Shown: positions 36,154 through 44,670 of the stretch, in pieces | How the letters are laid out: the number at the start of each line of letters is the position of its first letter | Numbering within the stretch: position 1 is the first letter of the stretch | Origin: UBA12202 sp049595035 | Lineage (GTDB): Bacteria; Pseudomonadota; Alphaproteobacteria; Puniceispirillales; UBA1172 | Length of the DNA: 53,319 nt | Reading direction: 5' to 3' | Assembly (NCBI GenBank): GCA_049595035.1 | Contig: JBMYKD010000013.1 | Location: 1 to 53,319 of the forward strand | Program-made: the position numbers and the translations under genes | The notes under the pieces: generated by a model | The model's database searches: none | Seen by the model: the letters and a program-made list of their open reading frames with translations, nothing else | Told to the model about the DNA's origin: nothing

Positions 36154-37020
36154 ATGAACATTGCTATTGCCCCAGAACTGCTAAGTCAGGTCAAAGCGGG
36201 TGACATTACCCGCTTTGCTCCATCGCCTTCCGGCTATCTGCATCTTGGTCATTGTTATTCGGCTATGTTCACCCATCACATTGCAGCCGCAAGCGGCAAT
36301 AAGATGTTGCTACGCATTGATGATATCGACAGCACCAGATGCAAACCGCATTTTATCGATGCCATTTTTTCAGATCTGGATTTTCTAGATATCCCCTATG
36401 CCCAGCCTGTGCGTTATCAAAGCCAGCATCTGGATAGTAGCCGGGATGCCCTTCGCTATTTGCAGGAACAGGATTTGATCTATCCCTGCTATCTCAGCCG
36501 GCGGGAAATTAATGATCTGTTATCCGCCCCACATGAAGCCACAAATACCGATCAGTTGATCAACCCGCAACAACGAGAAGACAGGGAAAACAGCGCTATG
36601 GAACCGGCTTGGCGATTGAGAATGGATCATATTCGCCGTCACCTGCCATCACTTGCCGCTTATGATCTGATCCATGGTCAGATTGATATTGATCTTAATG
36701 CCATAGCCGATGAAGTCATAGCCAGACGAGATATTGGCAGTTCATATTTGCTTAGCACAGTGCTGGATGATCACGACACCGGCATCACTCTCATCACCCG
36801 CGGCGATGATTTGCTTCATGTTGTTCCTGTTCAGCGTATTTTGCAGGAATTACTGGGGTTTAACGCCCCGCGCTATGCCCATCACAAGCTTATTATGGAT
36901 AATGATGGAGACCGATTTGCCAAGCGAAATAATGCCCTTGGCATACATCATTTGCGGCAACAGGGCATGACCAGAGATGAAATTATCCACGCCATGACAA
37001 AATGTCGCGATAATTTATAA
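36154..37020 (+). CDS. gluQ: Glutamyl-Q tRNA(Asp) synthetase
   Basis: A truncated glutamyl-tRNA synthetase paralogue that attaches glutamate to queuosine-34 of tRNA-Asp. The 288-residue protein has FAPSPSGYLHLGH (about residues 21-33) as the HIGH-type motif. A zinc-site region includes CYLSRRE, and a KMSKS-like FAKRNNA lies near 249-255. The anticodon-binding domain is missing, as expected for GluQ. The ribosome-binding site is weak. The 3' end is followed by the candidate sRNA. Confidence 0.93.
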   Translation: MNIAIAPELLSQVKAGDITRFAPSPSGYLHLGHCYSAMFTHHIAAASGNKMLLRIDDIDSTRCKPHFIDAIFSDLDFLDIPYAQPVRYQSQHLDSSRDALRYLQEQDLIYPCYLSRREINDLLSAPHEATNTDQLINPQQREDRENSAMEPAWRLRMDHIRRHLPSLAAYDLIHGQIDIDLNAIADEVIARRDIGSSYLLSTVLDDHDTGITLITRGDDLLHVVPVQRILQELLGFNAPRYAHHKLIMDNDGDRFAKRNNALGIHHLRQQGMTRDEIIHAMTKCRDNL

Positions 37021-37039
37021 AAAATTTAGGTCATGAATG

Positions 37040-37068
37040 TTGACTTTTTATCGCTTGGGTCACATATC
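37040..37068 (+). promoter_or_regulatory. Predicted promoter of the candidate sRNA
   Basis: TTGACT (37040-37045), 17-bp spacer, CATATC (37063-37068). The -35 box is near consensus and the -10 box is weak. It would start transcription near 37075. Confidence 0.45.
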
Positions 37069-37074
37069 ACATCC

Positions 37075-37140
37075 ATGACGTCTTAAAGACGTTCATTTCC
37101 TCCCTAACTCGGTCGCGGGCAGTCCCCGCGACTTTTTTTT
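37075..37140 (+). ncRNA. Candidate trans-acting small RNA, mmgR/alpha-r8-like
   Basis: This intergenic segment has the layout of an independent sRNA of about 66 nt. Hairpin 1 is ACGTCTT-A-AAGACGT (37078-37092), extended by three more pairs across a bulged T to 37096. It is followed by an unpaired pyrimidine tract with TTTCCTCCCT at 37096-37105 (its first T may pair in hairpin 1) and then the terminator hairpin. The tract complements Shine-Dalgarno sequences. The two-hairpin plan with this 10-mer resembles my recollection of the Sinorhizobium mmgR (alpha-r8) family, which affects polyhydroxybutyrate storage; family membership is unverified. No coding capacity is evident. Confidence 0.6.
37112..37140 (+). 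terminator. Rho-independent terminator of the sRNA candidate
   Basis: GTCGCGGG (37112-37119) pairs perfectly with CCCGCGAC (37125-37132) around a 5-nt loop and is followed by eight T residues. This is the only textbook intrinsic terminator I found in the window. Confidence 0.92.
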
Positions 37141-37198
37141 GGCGTTCATTCGGCTTACCTTTAAAGAGAATAAAACCAGCCTATCGCTTTTCCTAGCT

Positions 37199-38386
37199 TT
37201 AGCTTTCCGGAAAGGTTGGCGTTGGCCACATCATGGCAACAAGAATGCTAATCGATATCATCATGACAAGCGCTATCGATAACATGATCATGGCTTGCCA
37301 GCCATAAAGATAATGCATGGTTGCTGCCGCCAGTGAAGATAGAGCCATCATGAATGTGATCATCAGGTCTGCCAATCCCTGTACCCGTGGCCTTTGTTCA
37401 GGTGAACAGGATTCCGCAACAATGCTTGAGCCACCAACAAAGAGCATGTTCCAGCCCAGTCCAAGCAAAATCAGGGTAACCAGATAATGCCAGAAACTGT
37501 TCCCTGACAAGGTCACCATCATCATGGCCAGATAAAAAATCACACCAGCCCATAAAATGGATATTACCCCAAACCGGCGGATCAAATGGCCAGTGATCAG
37601 TGATGGCAACAGCATAGCCACCACATGCCATTGAATGATGATGGCATTGCTATCATTACTAAATTGTTCCGTATTGACGATCTGTAATGGTGTTGCTGTC
37701 ATAACAAATGTCATGACCCCGTAACCAATCGATGCTGAAATCAGGCCTGCTATAAATAATGGTTGCTGGAAAATGGCTCCTATGGGAACAGATTTTTGAC
37801 TTTTATTTGTCAAAGCAAAAGGCTTTATCCGCAGAAATGGCAAGGTTAACAGAGCGCAGGCTTGTACCGCGGCCGCAGTGAAAAAACAACCTGCATAAAT
37901 ATGGTCAGGTATAGCCAGATATGTCAGGCGGGTCAGATTAGGCCCTAGAAATGCTGCTAGGATACCGCCAGCTAGCACCAGCGATAATGCTCGTGCCTTG
38001 TTACCTTTATCAGCGTTATCAGCAGCGGCATAGCGATAGAATTGTGCCACGCCATGAGTGACCCCAAGCATGACGGATGCCGCCGTGAATAAAGGAAATG
38101 ATTTGATGATTGTTGCCTGCCCAAGCAACAGACATGCCACCACCCCAATAACTGCGGCAATGATGAATATGATCTTGCGACCAAATCGACCCATAATCAG
38201 CGAAGCTGGAAGCGTCGTGAGCATAGACGCAATAAACAACATGGATAAAGGAAGCGTAGCCAGCCATGGCCGGGGCGCAATATTCACACCCACAAGGCTG
38301 GTAACAATGATATTCATATTCACCGTTGTCATGAAAACGGCTTGCGATATGGAAAGCAGGGCGATATTTCGCCCATTTGCCGACAC
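37199..38386 (-). CDS. MFS transporter of unknown substrate
   Basis: A major facilitator of about 395 residues with twelve helices. The loop 2-3 motif is GRFGRK with a preceding LIM (about residues 62-70), and a distinctive GVTHGVAQFYRYAAAD lies around 110. Possible starts are ATG 38419, ATG 38392 and GTG 38386. I prefer the GTG because GGAGA lies 6 bp upstream and it overlaps the gloA stop as TAGTG, implying coupling. No residue identifies the substrate. Co-transcription with gloA does not fix a role. Confidence 0.82.
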   Translation of the reverse strand: MSANGRNIALLSISQAVFMTTVNMNIIVTSLVGVNIAPRPWLATLPLSMLFIASMLTTLPASLIMGRFGRKIIFIIAAVIGVVACLLLGQATIIKSFPLFTAASVMLGVTHGVAQFYRYAAADNADKGNKARALSLVLAGGILAAFLGPNLTRLTYLAIPDHIYAGCFFTAAAVQACALLTLPFLRIKPFALTNKSQKSVPIGAIFQQPLFIAGLISASIGYGVMTFVMTATPLQIVNTEQFSNDSNAIIIQWHVVAMLLPSLITGHLIRRFGVISILWAGVIFYLAMMMVTLSGNSFWHYLVTLILLGLGWNMLFVGGSSIVAESCSPEQRPRVQGLADLMITFMMALSSLAAATMHYLYGWQAMIMLSIALVMMISISILVAMMWPTPTFPES

Positions 38387-38829
38387 TACCATTCTCCGGT
38401 ATTTGGCATTGATGCCCATGGGTCGGCAACAGGTTTTGGATCACCAATCTGAAGCAATTCAACAGAAATATTATCAGGAGAGCGAACAAAAGCCATTCGC
38501 CCGTCACGCGGCGGTCGGTTAATGGTTACCCCCATATCCTGCAAATGCTGACAAAGCGCGTAGATATCATCAACAGCATAGGCCAGATGGCCAAAATTGC
38601 GGCCACCATCATATACTTCATCACTATCCCAATTATAGGTCAGTTCAAGCGCAGGGGCGCGGGTTTTGGCGAAACTGGCCTGATCATCCGGTGCAGCAAG
38701 AAAAATCAGCGTAAACTTAGCGTCCGGGTATTCGTTACGGCTGACTTCTGTCAGACCTAGCCCATCACACCAGAAACGAAGCGACGTATCGATATCGGTG
38801 ACACGAACCATTGTATGAAGATAATGCAT
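38386..38829 (-). CDS. gloA: Lactoylglutathione lyase (glyoxalase I)
   Basis: Converts the hemithioacetal of methylglyoxal and glutathione to S-lactoylglutathione. The 147-residue protein begins MHYLHTMVRV, like E. coli GloA, and retains all four metal ligands: His5, Glu62 (ELTYNW), His81 (GHLAYAVD) and Glu124 (VELLQ). It lacks the long insertions of the zinc-type enzymes, suggesting the Ni/Co-activated class. It is followed by an MFS gene with overlapping stop and start and diverges from hyuA. Confidence 0.93.
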   Translation of the reverse strand: MHYLHTMVRVTDIDTSLRFWCDGLGLTEVSRNEYPDAKFTLIFLAAPDDQASFAKTRAPALELTYNWDSDEVYDGGRNFGHLAYAVDDIYALCQHLQDMGVTINRPPRDGRMAFVRSPDNISVELLQIGDPKPVADPWASMPNTGEW

Positions 38830-38832
38830 TAG

Positions 38833-38879
38833 CGTTATTTACCTATTCGTCTTTACATAAAATGCTATCTCAAATAACG
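38833..38879. repeat. Inverted repeat in the gloA/hyuA divergent promoter gap
   Basis: CGTTATTT (38833-38840) and AAATAACG (38872-38879) are exact 8-bp inverted arms, 31 bp apart, inside the 93-bp gap between divergent genes. They could be two half-sites or a regulatory stem; no regulator gene is adjacent. Confidence 0.4.
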
Positions 38880-38922
38880 TGACATTATTCAAACTAAAAA
38901 GATAGCCAAATCCGTATTTACC

Positions 38923-41040
38923 ATGTCGTCCTTAATATCCAAATCTATTCGTGCAGGCGTTGATATTGGCGGTACATTTACTGACATTGTTCTGGAAATG
39001 CCATCTGGTCAGATATCAACCAAGGTACTAACCACCTATGCCAGACCTGAGGACGCTATTATAGAAGGCTTGCTGGCAGTCTGTCATAAAGCTGATATCT
39101 CCCCATCTGATATCGGCATGGTCATTCACGGCACAACCCTTGCCACCAATGCCCTGATTGAACGCCGCGGTGCCAAGACCGCACTTATAACAACACAAGG
39201 GTTTCGTGATGTTATCGAAATGCGGACAGAAAGCCGGTTCGAACAATATGACCTGAATCTGGTGTTACCAGAACCGTTGATTCCGCGTGAATACCGCTAT
39301 ACGGTGAAAGAACGGCTATTGGCTGATGGAAGCATAGACACCCCGCTTGATATTGATGACGTCATAGCCCTTACTGACGAATTAAAGGCGCAATCTATCC
39401 AGAGCATTGCTGTCGGGCTTCTGCATTCTTATGCTAATCCCGTGCATGAACAACAGATTGGTGCCATTCTGGCTGAATATGTGCCTGACATGCTAGTATC
39501 CCTATCATCAGATGTATCACCGCAAATGCGCGAATATGAACGGTTTAATACCGTTGCCGCTAATGCCTATGTGAAACCGATCATGGCATCCTATCTGGAA
39601 CGGTTAAAATCGCGGCTAAAGGATAATGATATTTCTGCACCTGTCTTTCTGATGCATTCTGGCGGCGGTATAATGGATTTGGAAAGCGCGGCCGCCTTTC
39701 CGGTCAGATTAGTGGAATCAGGGCCGGCAGGCGGAGCCATTTTTGCCGCAGATATCGCATCACGTTTTGGCTTAAATCGTGTTGTGTCTTTTGATATGGG
39801 GGGAACAACAGCAAAAATATGCCTGATCAAAGACCAGAAACCAAAAACCTCACGCAGTTTTGAAGTCGCCCGAAGTTATCGGTTTAAAAAAGGGTCTGGC
39901 ATGCCGATTTCCATTCCGGTGATTGATATGGTGGAAATTGGCGCCGGTGGCGGGTCTATCGCGTCACTGGATGCGATGCAGCAAATACGGATTGGCCCTG
40001 AATCTGCTGGTTCTGAGCCGGGGCCCGCTAGCTATCAGCGCGGCGGCACGCGGCCAACGGTAACCGATGCTGATCTATTGATGGGGAAACTTGACCCTGA
40101 CCATTTTGCGGGCGGGTCTATCCAGTTATCGGTGACACAAGCGGAAAGCACCGTGACCGAACACATTGCCACTCCGCTTGATCTCACCCGTGCTCGCGCC
40201 GCTTTTGGCATGGCGGAAGTGGTAGATGAAAATATGGCAAATGCAGCCCGTGTTCATGCGGTTGAAAGCGGAGAAGATTTAGCCAGCTATGCCATGATTG
40301 GTTTTGGCGGTGCTGGTCCTCTGCATGCCATCCGCCTGGCACAGAAGCTTCATATTAATCGTGTCCTTATTCCCGCATCAGCCGGTGTCGGGTCAGCGGT
40401 CGGGTTTCTTAAAGCACCATTCAGTTTTGAAGCCAGTCAGTCGCTCTATATCCGGCTATCAGACTGGCGGCAGGATGATATTATGAGCATGCTCAAGGCA
40501 CTCACCATTCAGGCCAGACAGTTTGTTGAAACGTCGGTGCCCGATGCCGATATTCATATCACAGCAAAGGCCTATATGCGTTATGTCGGACAAGGCTGGG
40601 AAATCCCGGTCGAGCTGGATTCTGATTGGTGCGATAGCCCGGATAAAGATATGATCATGCGTATGTTTGAAGACCGTTATAGTCTGTTATTCAGCCGCAT
40701 TGTTGATGGCCTTGATATTGAAATTACCAGCTGGACGGTTCTGGCTTTCACTCCTCTTGATCCTGCCAGACAGGCAAAATCTGCTGATAAATATCACCAT
40801 GAAACCAGCACGGCTAAGCGTGTAATGGCTGATCTGGTTGATGGGGAACCCCTGGATGCGGCGGTGTTTGAACGTCATACCCTTAATCATGGTAGTGTTA
40901 TCAAAGGTCCTGCTGTCATTACCGAAGCAGAAACGACTATCCTGATTCCACGCGGCGGCTTGGCTATCCAGCATGAGGACGGCACCATTGATATACGGTT
41001 AGACGGGCAACTGGATGATGATACAGAAGGGAGACGCTAA
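38923..41040 (+). CDS. hyuA: Hydantoinase/5-oxoprolinase family, subunit A
   Basis: ATP-binding subunit of the HyuA/HyuB family, which includes N-methylhydantoinase and 5-oxoprolinase, opening cyclic amides at the cost of ATP. The 705-residue protein begins with a phosphate-binding GVDIGGTFTDIVLE (about 13-26) and has HGTTLATNALIER near 69-81. VESGPAGGAIFAA near 266 and FDMGGTTAKICLI near 290-302 complete the ASKHA fold. It is followed 2 bp later by hyuB. Total length with HyuB (1266 aa) matches a split 5-oxoprolinase. Substrate could be 5-oxoproline, a hydantoin or an analogue. Confidence 0.9.
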   Translation: MSSLISKSIRAGVDIGGTFTDIVLEMPSGQISTKVLTTYARPEDAIIEGLLAVCHKADISPSDIGMVIHGTTLATNALIERRGAKTALITTQGFRDVIEMRTESRFEQYDLNLVLPEPLIPREYRYTVKERLLADGSIDTPLDIDDVIALTDELKAQSIQSIAVGLLHSYANPVHEQQIGAILAEYVPDMLVSLSSDVSPQMREYERFNTVAANAYVKPIMASYLERLKSRLKDNDISAPVFLMHSGGGIMDLESAAAFPVRLVESGPAGGAIFAADIASRFGLNRVVSFDMGGTTAKICLIKDQKPKTSRSFEVARSYRFKKGSGMPISIPVIDMVEIGAGGGSIASLDAMQQIRIGPESAGSEPGPASYQRGGTRPTVTDADLLMGKLDPDHFAGGSIQLSVTQAESTVTEHIATPLDLTRARAAFGMAEVVDENMANAARVHAVESGEDLASYAMIGFGGAGPLHAIRLAQKLHINRVLIPASAGVGSAVGFLKAPFSFEASQSLYIRLSDWRQDDIMSMLKALTIQARQFVETSVPDADIHITAKAYMRYVGQGWEIPVELDSDWCDSPDKDMIMRMFEDRYSLLFSRIVDGLDIEITSWTVLAFTPLDPARQAKSADKYHHETSTAKRVMADLVDGEPLDAAVFERHTLNHGSVIKGPAVITEAETTILIPRGGLAIQHEDGTIDIRLDGQLDDDTEGRR

Positions 41041-41042
41041 AC

Positions 41043-42728
41043 ATGCTTGATGCTGTTGCACTGCAGATTATGTGGAACCGCCTTATCGCTGTCGTTGAAG
41101 AACAGGCGCAGGCCTTGATCCGAACTGCTTTTTCGACCTCTGTCAGGGAAGCTGGTGATTTATCAGCCGGTGTCTATGATGAAAAGGGAAACATGCTGGC
41201 TCAGGCGGTGACAGGAACACCCGGTCATGTCAATGCCATGGCAGAATCAGTTGGCCATTTTATGCGGGAAATTGGTATTGCGCATATGGCAGATGGTGAT
41301 GTTTATATTACCAATGACCCATGGATGGGCACAGGACATTTACATGATATCACAGTAGTAACACCGGTATTCCGTCACCAGAAACTTATCGGATTTTTTG
41401 CATCCACTGCTCATGTGGTTGATGTAGGTGGCCGCGGATTTGGTGCTGATGGGAATTCGCTTTACGAAGAAGGTATTCAGATACCGATTATGCGTTTTAT
41501 CAATAAAGGTGATGTCAATCATGATCTGATCACGATTATTCGCCAGAATGTCCGTGAAGCGGATCAGGTTGTTGGTGATATTTACGCTCTGGCCACGTCT
41601 AATGATGTTGGGGCAAAACAGCTAATGGCTATGCTGGACGAATATCATGCTGCTGATCTTAATCAGATCTCCGATTTTATTCTGACCCGTTCCCATGAAG
41701 CCACCATTGAACGTATTGCCGGACTTACCGAAGGTTCAGCCAGCGCAAAAATGGATATTGACGGCTTTGATCAAATCATCACCATAGCCATCACTGTTAC
41801 CATAGAAAAAGACCGCATCTGTGCCGATTTCAATGGCACATCCGGCGTTGACAAGAAAGGCATAAATGTACCTCTTGTCTATACCAGAGCCTATACATGC
41901 TATGGGCTGAAAGTCGCCATTGCCCCCGATATTCCCAATAATACCGCCTCACTTGCGCCTTTTGTTATCGATGCGCCTGCTGGCAGTATCGTCAATGCAG
42001 AACGTCCCGCACCAGTAGCTTTGCGCCATGTGGTAGGTCAGATGTTGCCAGACGTGGCTTTTGGGGCATTGCACCAATTGCTGGCAGGCGGCATACAAGC
42101 CGAAGGTGCAAGCGCCTTATGTAACTTTCAGGTGAGTTTGTCACCGGCAAAAGACGGTAATGCGCCAGCTAACGCCAAATCAGCAGAGGTATTATCCTTT
42201 AATTCTGGCGGCACAGGCGCGCGCGCCGGCCTTGACGGATTAAATGCTACCGCCTTTCCCAGCGGCGTGATGACCATGCCGGTGGAAGCTACCGAAAATG
42301 TTGGGCCGCTGATCATCCGGCGCAAAGAATTGCGTCCGGATAGCGGCGGTGCTGGCAAATATCGCGGCGGGCTAGGTCAGGTGATGGATGTTGCGGCGCG
42401 TGATGGCTATGACATGGTATTTTCGGCCATGCTTGACCGTGTTGATCACCCTGCAAGAGGGCGCGAAGGTGGTAAATCCGGCGGTGCAACAACGCTTAAA
42501 ACCAGCGATGGTCACATTCTGCGTGGCAAAGGTCGGCAGTCTGTTACTACCGGAAGTACCGTTCATCTGGCCTTTGCCGGTGGTGGCGGCTTTGGCAACC
42601 CACTGGAAAGAGATCGGGCATTAGTCAGGCGCGATTTGCGCCGCGGCTATATCACGGCAAATGCGGCCATGACTGATTATGGTATTTCTGCTGATGAAAT
42701 CAAATCATGGAACAATTCGCATGACTGA
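41043..42728 (+). CDS. hyuB: Hydantoinase/5-oxoprolinase family, subunit B
   Basis: Partner subunit of HyuA. The 561-residue protein shows family motifs DLSAGVYDEKGNMLAQ near 38-53, PGHVNAM near 60, and NDPWMGTGHLHDITVVTPVF near 91-110, whose His/Asp residues are presumed metal ligands. ELRPDSGGAGKYRGGLGQ lies near 432-449, with a Gly-rich FAGGGGFGNPLERD near the end. GGGAG precedes its ATG. The stop overlaps the start of the aminotransferase gene by 8 bp. Confidence 0.9.
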   Translation: MLDAVALQIMWNRLIAVVEEQAQALIRTAFSTSVREAGDLSAGVYDEKGNMLAQAVTGTPGHVNAMAESVGHFMREIGIAHMADGDVYITNDPWMGTGHLHDITVVTPVFRHQKLIGFFASTAHVVDVGGRGFGADGNSLYEEGIQIPIMRFINKGDVNHDLITIIRQNVREADQVVGDIYALATSNDVGAKQLMAMLDEYHAADLNQISDFILTRSHEATIERIAGLTEGSASAKMDIDGFDQIITIAITVTIEKDRICADFNGTSGVDKKGINVPLVYTRAYTCYGLKVAIAPDIPNNTASLAPFVIDAPAGSIVNAERPAPVALRHVVGQMLPDVAFGALHQLLAGGIQAEGASALCNFQVSLSPAKDGNAPANAKSAEVLSFNSGGTGARAGLDGLNATAFPSGVMTMPVEATENVGPLIIRRKELRPDSGGAGKYRGGLGQVMDVAARDGYDMVFSAMLDRVDHPARGREGGKSGGATTLKTSDGHILRGKGRQSVTTGSTVHLAFAGGGGFGNPLERDRALVRRDLRRGYITANAAMTDYGISADEIKSWNNSHD

Positions 42729-43932
42729 TTTTGTGAAAGCGGACCGGCTGGCTAAGGTCAAGGTATCTGAAATTGTCGTGATGAGTGAAGCGGCCAGACA
42801 GCGTCGGGCAGAAGGGCATGACGTGATCAATCTGGGTATTGGTGAACCGGATTTTGATACCCCTGATCATGCCAATGATGCCGCTATTGCCGCTATTAAT
42901 CATCATGATACCCATTACCCCCCTATTGCCGGAAAGCCCGAATTACGCGAAGCCATTGCCGCCTTATATGATGGACGTGGTGGAACCATGCGCCGACCCG
43001 AACATGTTCTGGTATCCAGCGGGTCAAAATACACCCTTCTCAATGCCATGCTTGCCAGCGTCAATCCGGGGGATGAAGTGATCATGCTTGCCCCGTTCTG
43101 GACATCCTATGCTGATATCGTCCGGCTATGTGGCGGCATTCCCGTTATTATCCCTAATGATGGGGCGCGGCAGTTTAGACCTGATCTGGATCAGATAGCC
43201 GCGGCCATGACACCCCGCACCCGATGGATCATGATCAATTCACCAAACAATCCATCTGGTGCGGTGCTATCAGCTGATGACTTGCGGGGGATTGGTGATC
43301 TGATTAAAGCCCACCCCCAAGCCATGCTTCTGAGTGATGAGATTTATGAACATATTGTCTATTCTGAAAAATTTATTTCTGTGGCAGATGCCCTGCCAGA
43401 TATCGCTGATCGTATATTGATTGTCAGCGGTGTTTCAAAATCATATGCCATGACCGGATGGCGACTAGGCTATGGCATTGGCTCAAAGGAATTGATTGCC
43501 GCCATGACAGCGGTTCAGGCACAGGGCACATCCGGCACTACAACAATATCACAGGCCGCCGCACTTGCCGCTATAACCGGTGACCAGTCTATTCTTGCAA
43601 CACAAAGAGATATCTTCCGGCAACGGCGTGATCTGGTTTGTCAGCACATCAAAGCCATGAACGGATTAACGACAGAGATTCCCAAAGGGGCATTTTATGT
43701 GTTTGCCTCATGGCAGAACTGTCAGGGCTGGAAAGATGTTCATGGTAATATCCTGCAAAGTGATATGGATTTTTGCCAGTTTATCCTGAATGAAGCCAAT
43801 GTTGTAGTCATCCCCGGTTCATCTTTTTCCATGAATGGCTATTTCCGCATATCCTATGCGTCTTCAACCGACGAACTCGAAGAAGCCATGAAACGGATAG
43901 CGCATGCCATGACCAGCCTCAAGCCTGCATAA
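42721..43932 (+). CDS. PLP-dependent aminotransferase, class I/II (AspC-like)
   Basis: Cytoplasmic fold type I aminotransferase, 403 residues from ATG 42721; the reading frame extends upstream to 42679, but that part lies inside hyuB. The substrate and cofactor segments include NLGIGEPDFDTPDHA near 39-53, INSPNNPSGA near 175, and the PLP lysine Lys240 in VSKSYAMTGWRLGYG. It resembles aspartate/aromatic aminotransferases of the alpha subfamily. Overlap with hyuB suggests it processes an amino acid freed by HyuA/B or uses glutamate from 5-oxoproline (inference). Confidence 0.9.
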   Translation: MTDFVKADRLAKVKVSEIVVMSEAARQRRAEGHDVINLGIGEPDFDTPDHANDAAIAAINHHDTHYPPIAGKPELREAIAALYDGRGGTMRRPEHVLVSSGSKYTLLNAMLASVNPGDEVIMLAPFWTSYADIVRLCGGIPVIIPNDGARQFRPDLDQIAAAMTPRTRWIMINSPNNPSGAVLSADDLRGIGDLIKAHPQAMLLSDEIYEHIVYSEKFISVADALPDIADRILIVSGVSKSYAMTGWRLGYGIGSKELIAAMTAVQAQGTSGTTTISQAAALAAITGDQSILATQRDIFRQRRDLVCQHIKAMNGLTTEIPKGAFYVFASWQNCQGWKDVHGNILQSDMDFCQFILNEANVVVIPGSSFSMNGYFRISYASSTDELEEAMKRIAHAMTSLKPA

Positions 43933-43947
43933 TCCATCATATTGCCG

Positions 43948-44670
43948 TTATTTCGACAGGGCGGCAATGACATCTGCAAGCGTTTCATAATATGGCGGTG
44001 GTGGCGGTGCTGGTCGTGCTAACATAAACACGGGAAGCTCTAATTCTCGCGCCGCCAGAAGCTTTGCAAAAGACGCAGACCCCCCCGCATTTTTCACTGC
44101 CAGATGGGTAATGCCTAGCTGTTGAAACAGGTGCTTTTCATCTGCTACATCTGCTTGCGGCAAGGCCGCAATAAAATTGATTTTACCTTGTGTATCAGGA
44201 GTTTTTAATGCGCGTGCTGTCACCCTGAACCGATGCCCGGATGGAAGCGCGGCTATGCCTTCTTGTCCTGCCGCCAGAAACAGATGTGCATCATCCGGTA
44301 CAGCCGCATAGAGATCAGCCAGCATCTTGAATTCTTTCCAATGATCCTCAACCCCTGCCTGCCATGCTGGCCGCCACAGGGTAAGCCGTTCGACCCCGGT
44401 CAGTTCTGCCGCTTTAACCGCATGTGCTGTCATGCGGGCAGCATAGGGGTGGGTGGCATCAACCAGATGCGTTACATGATGTTCGGCCAGATATGCGGCC
44501 AGTCCGTCGGCGCCGCCAAATCCCCCATAGCGCACAGCCAGATCAACAGCAATCGGGGTTGGCGTTACCCCTGCCAGTGATAGCATGGCATGCCAGCCAT
44601 GAGCAGCAGCATGATTAGCCAGTTGCCGCGCCTCACGCGTGCCGCCAAGGATAAGAATATTCGGTGTCAC
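43948..44670 (-). CDS. cobK: Precorrin-6A reductase (CobK/CbiJ)
   Basis: NAD(P)H-dependent reduction of the precorrin-6A (or cobalt-precorrin-6A) macrocycle in corrin ring synthesis. The 240-residue protein starts PNILILGGTREARQLA, the family nucleotide-binding loop. It contains VDATHPYAARMTAHAVKAAE near 71-90 and LFLAAGQEGIAAL near 128. It begins with GTG at 44670, overlapping the cbiD stop as GTGA, so the two are translationally coupled. It converges on the aminotransferase gene with a 15-bp gap. Confidence 0.93.
   Translation of the reverse strand: MTPNILILGGTREARQLANHAAAHGWHAMLSLAGVTPTPIAVDLAVRYGGFGGADGLAAYLAEHHVTHLVDATHPYAARMTAHAVKAAELTGVERLTLWRPAWQAGVEDHWKEFKMLADLYAAVPDDAHLFLAAGQEGIAALPSGHRFRVTARALKTPDTQGKINFIAALPQADVADEKHLFQQLGITHLAVKNAGGSASFAKLLAARELELPVFMLARPAPPPPPYYETLADVIAALSK

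Noticed and set aside
36145..36159. GAAC-N7-GAAC, matching the alphaproteobacterial LexA (SOS) box pattern, overlapping the gluQ start
   Set aside because: One or two chance matches to this 8-base pattern are expected in 53 kb, and neither gluQ nor the divergent esterase is a known SOS gene.
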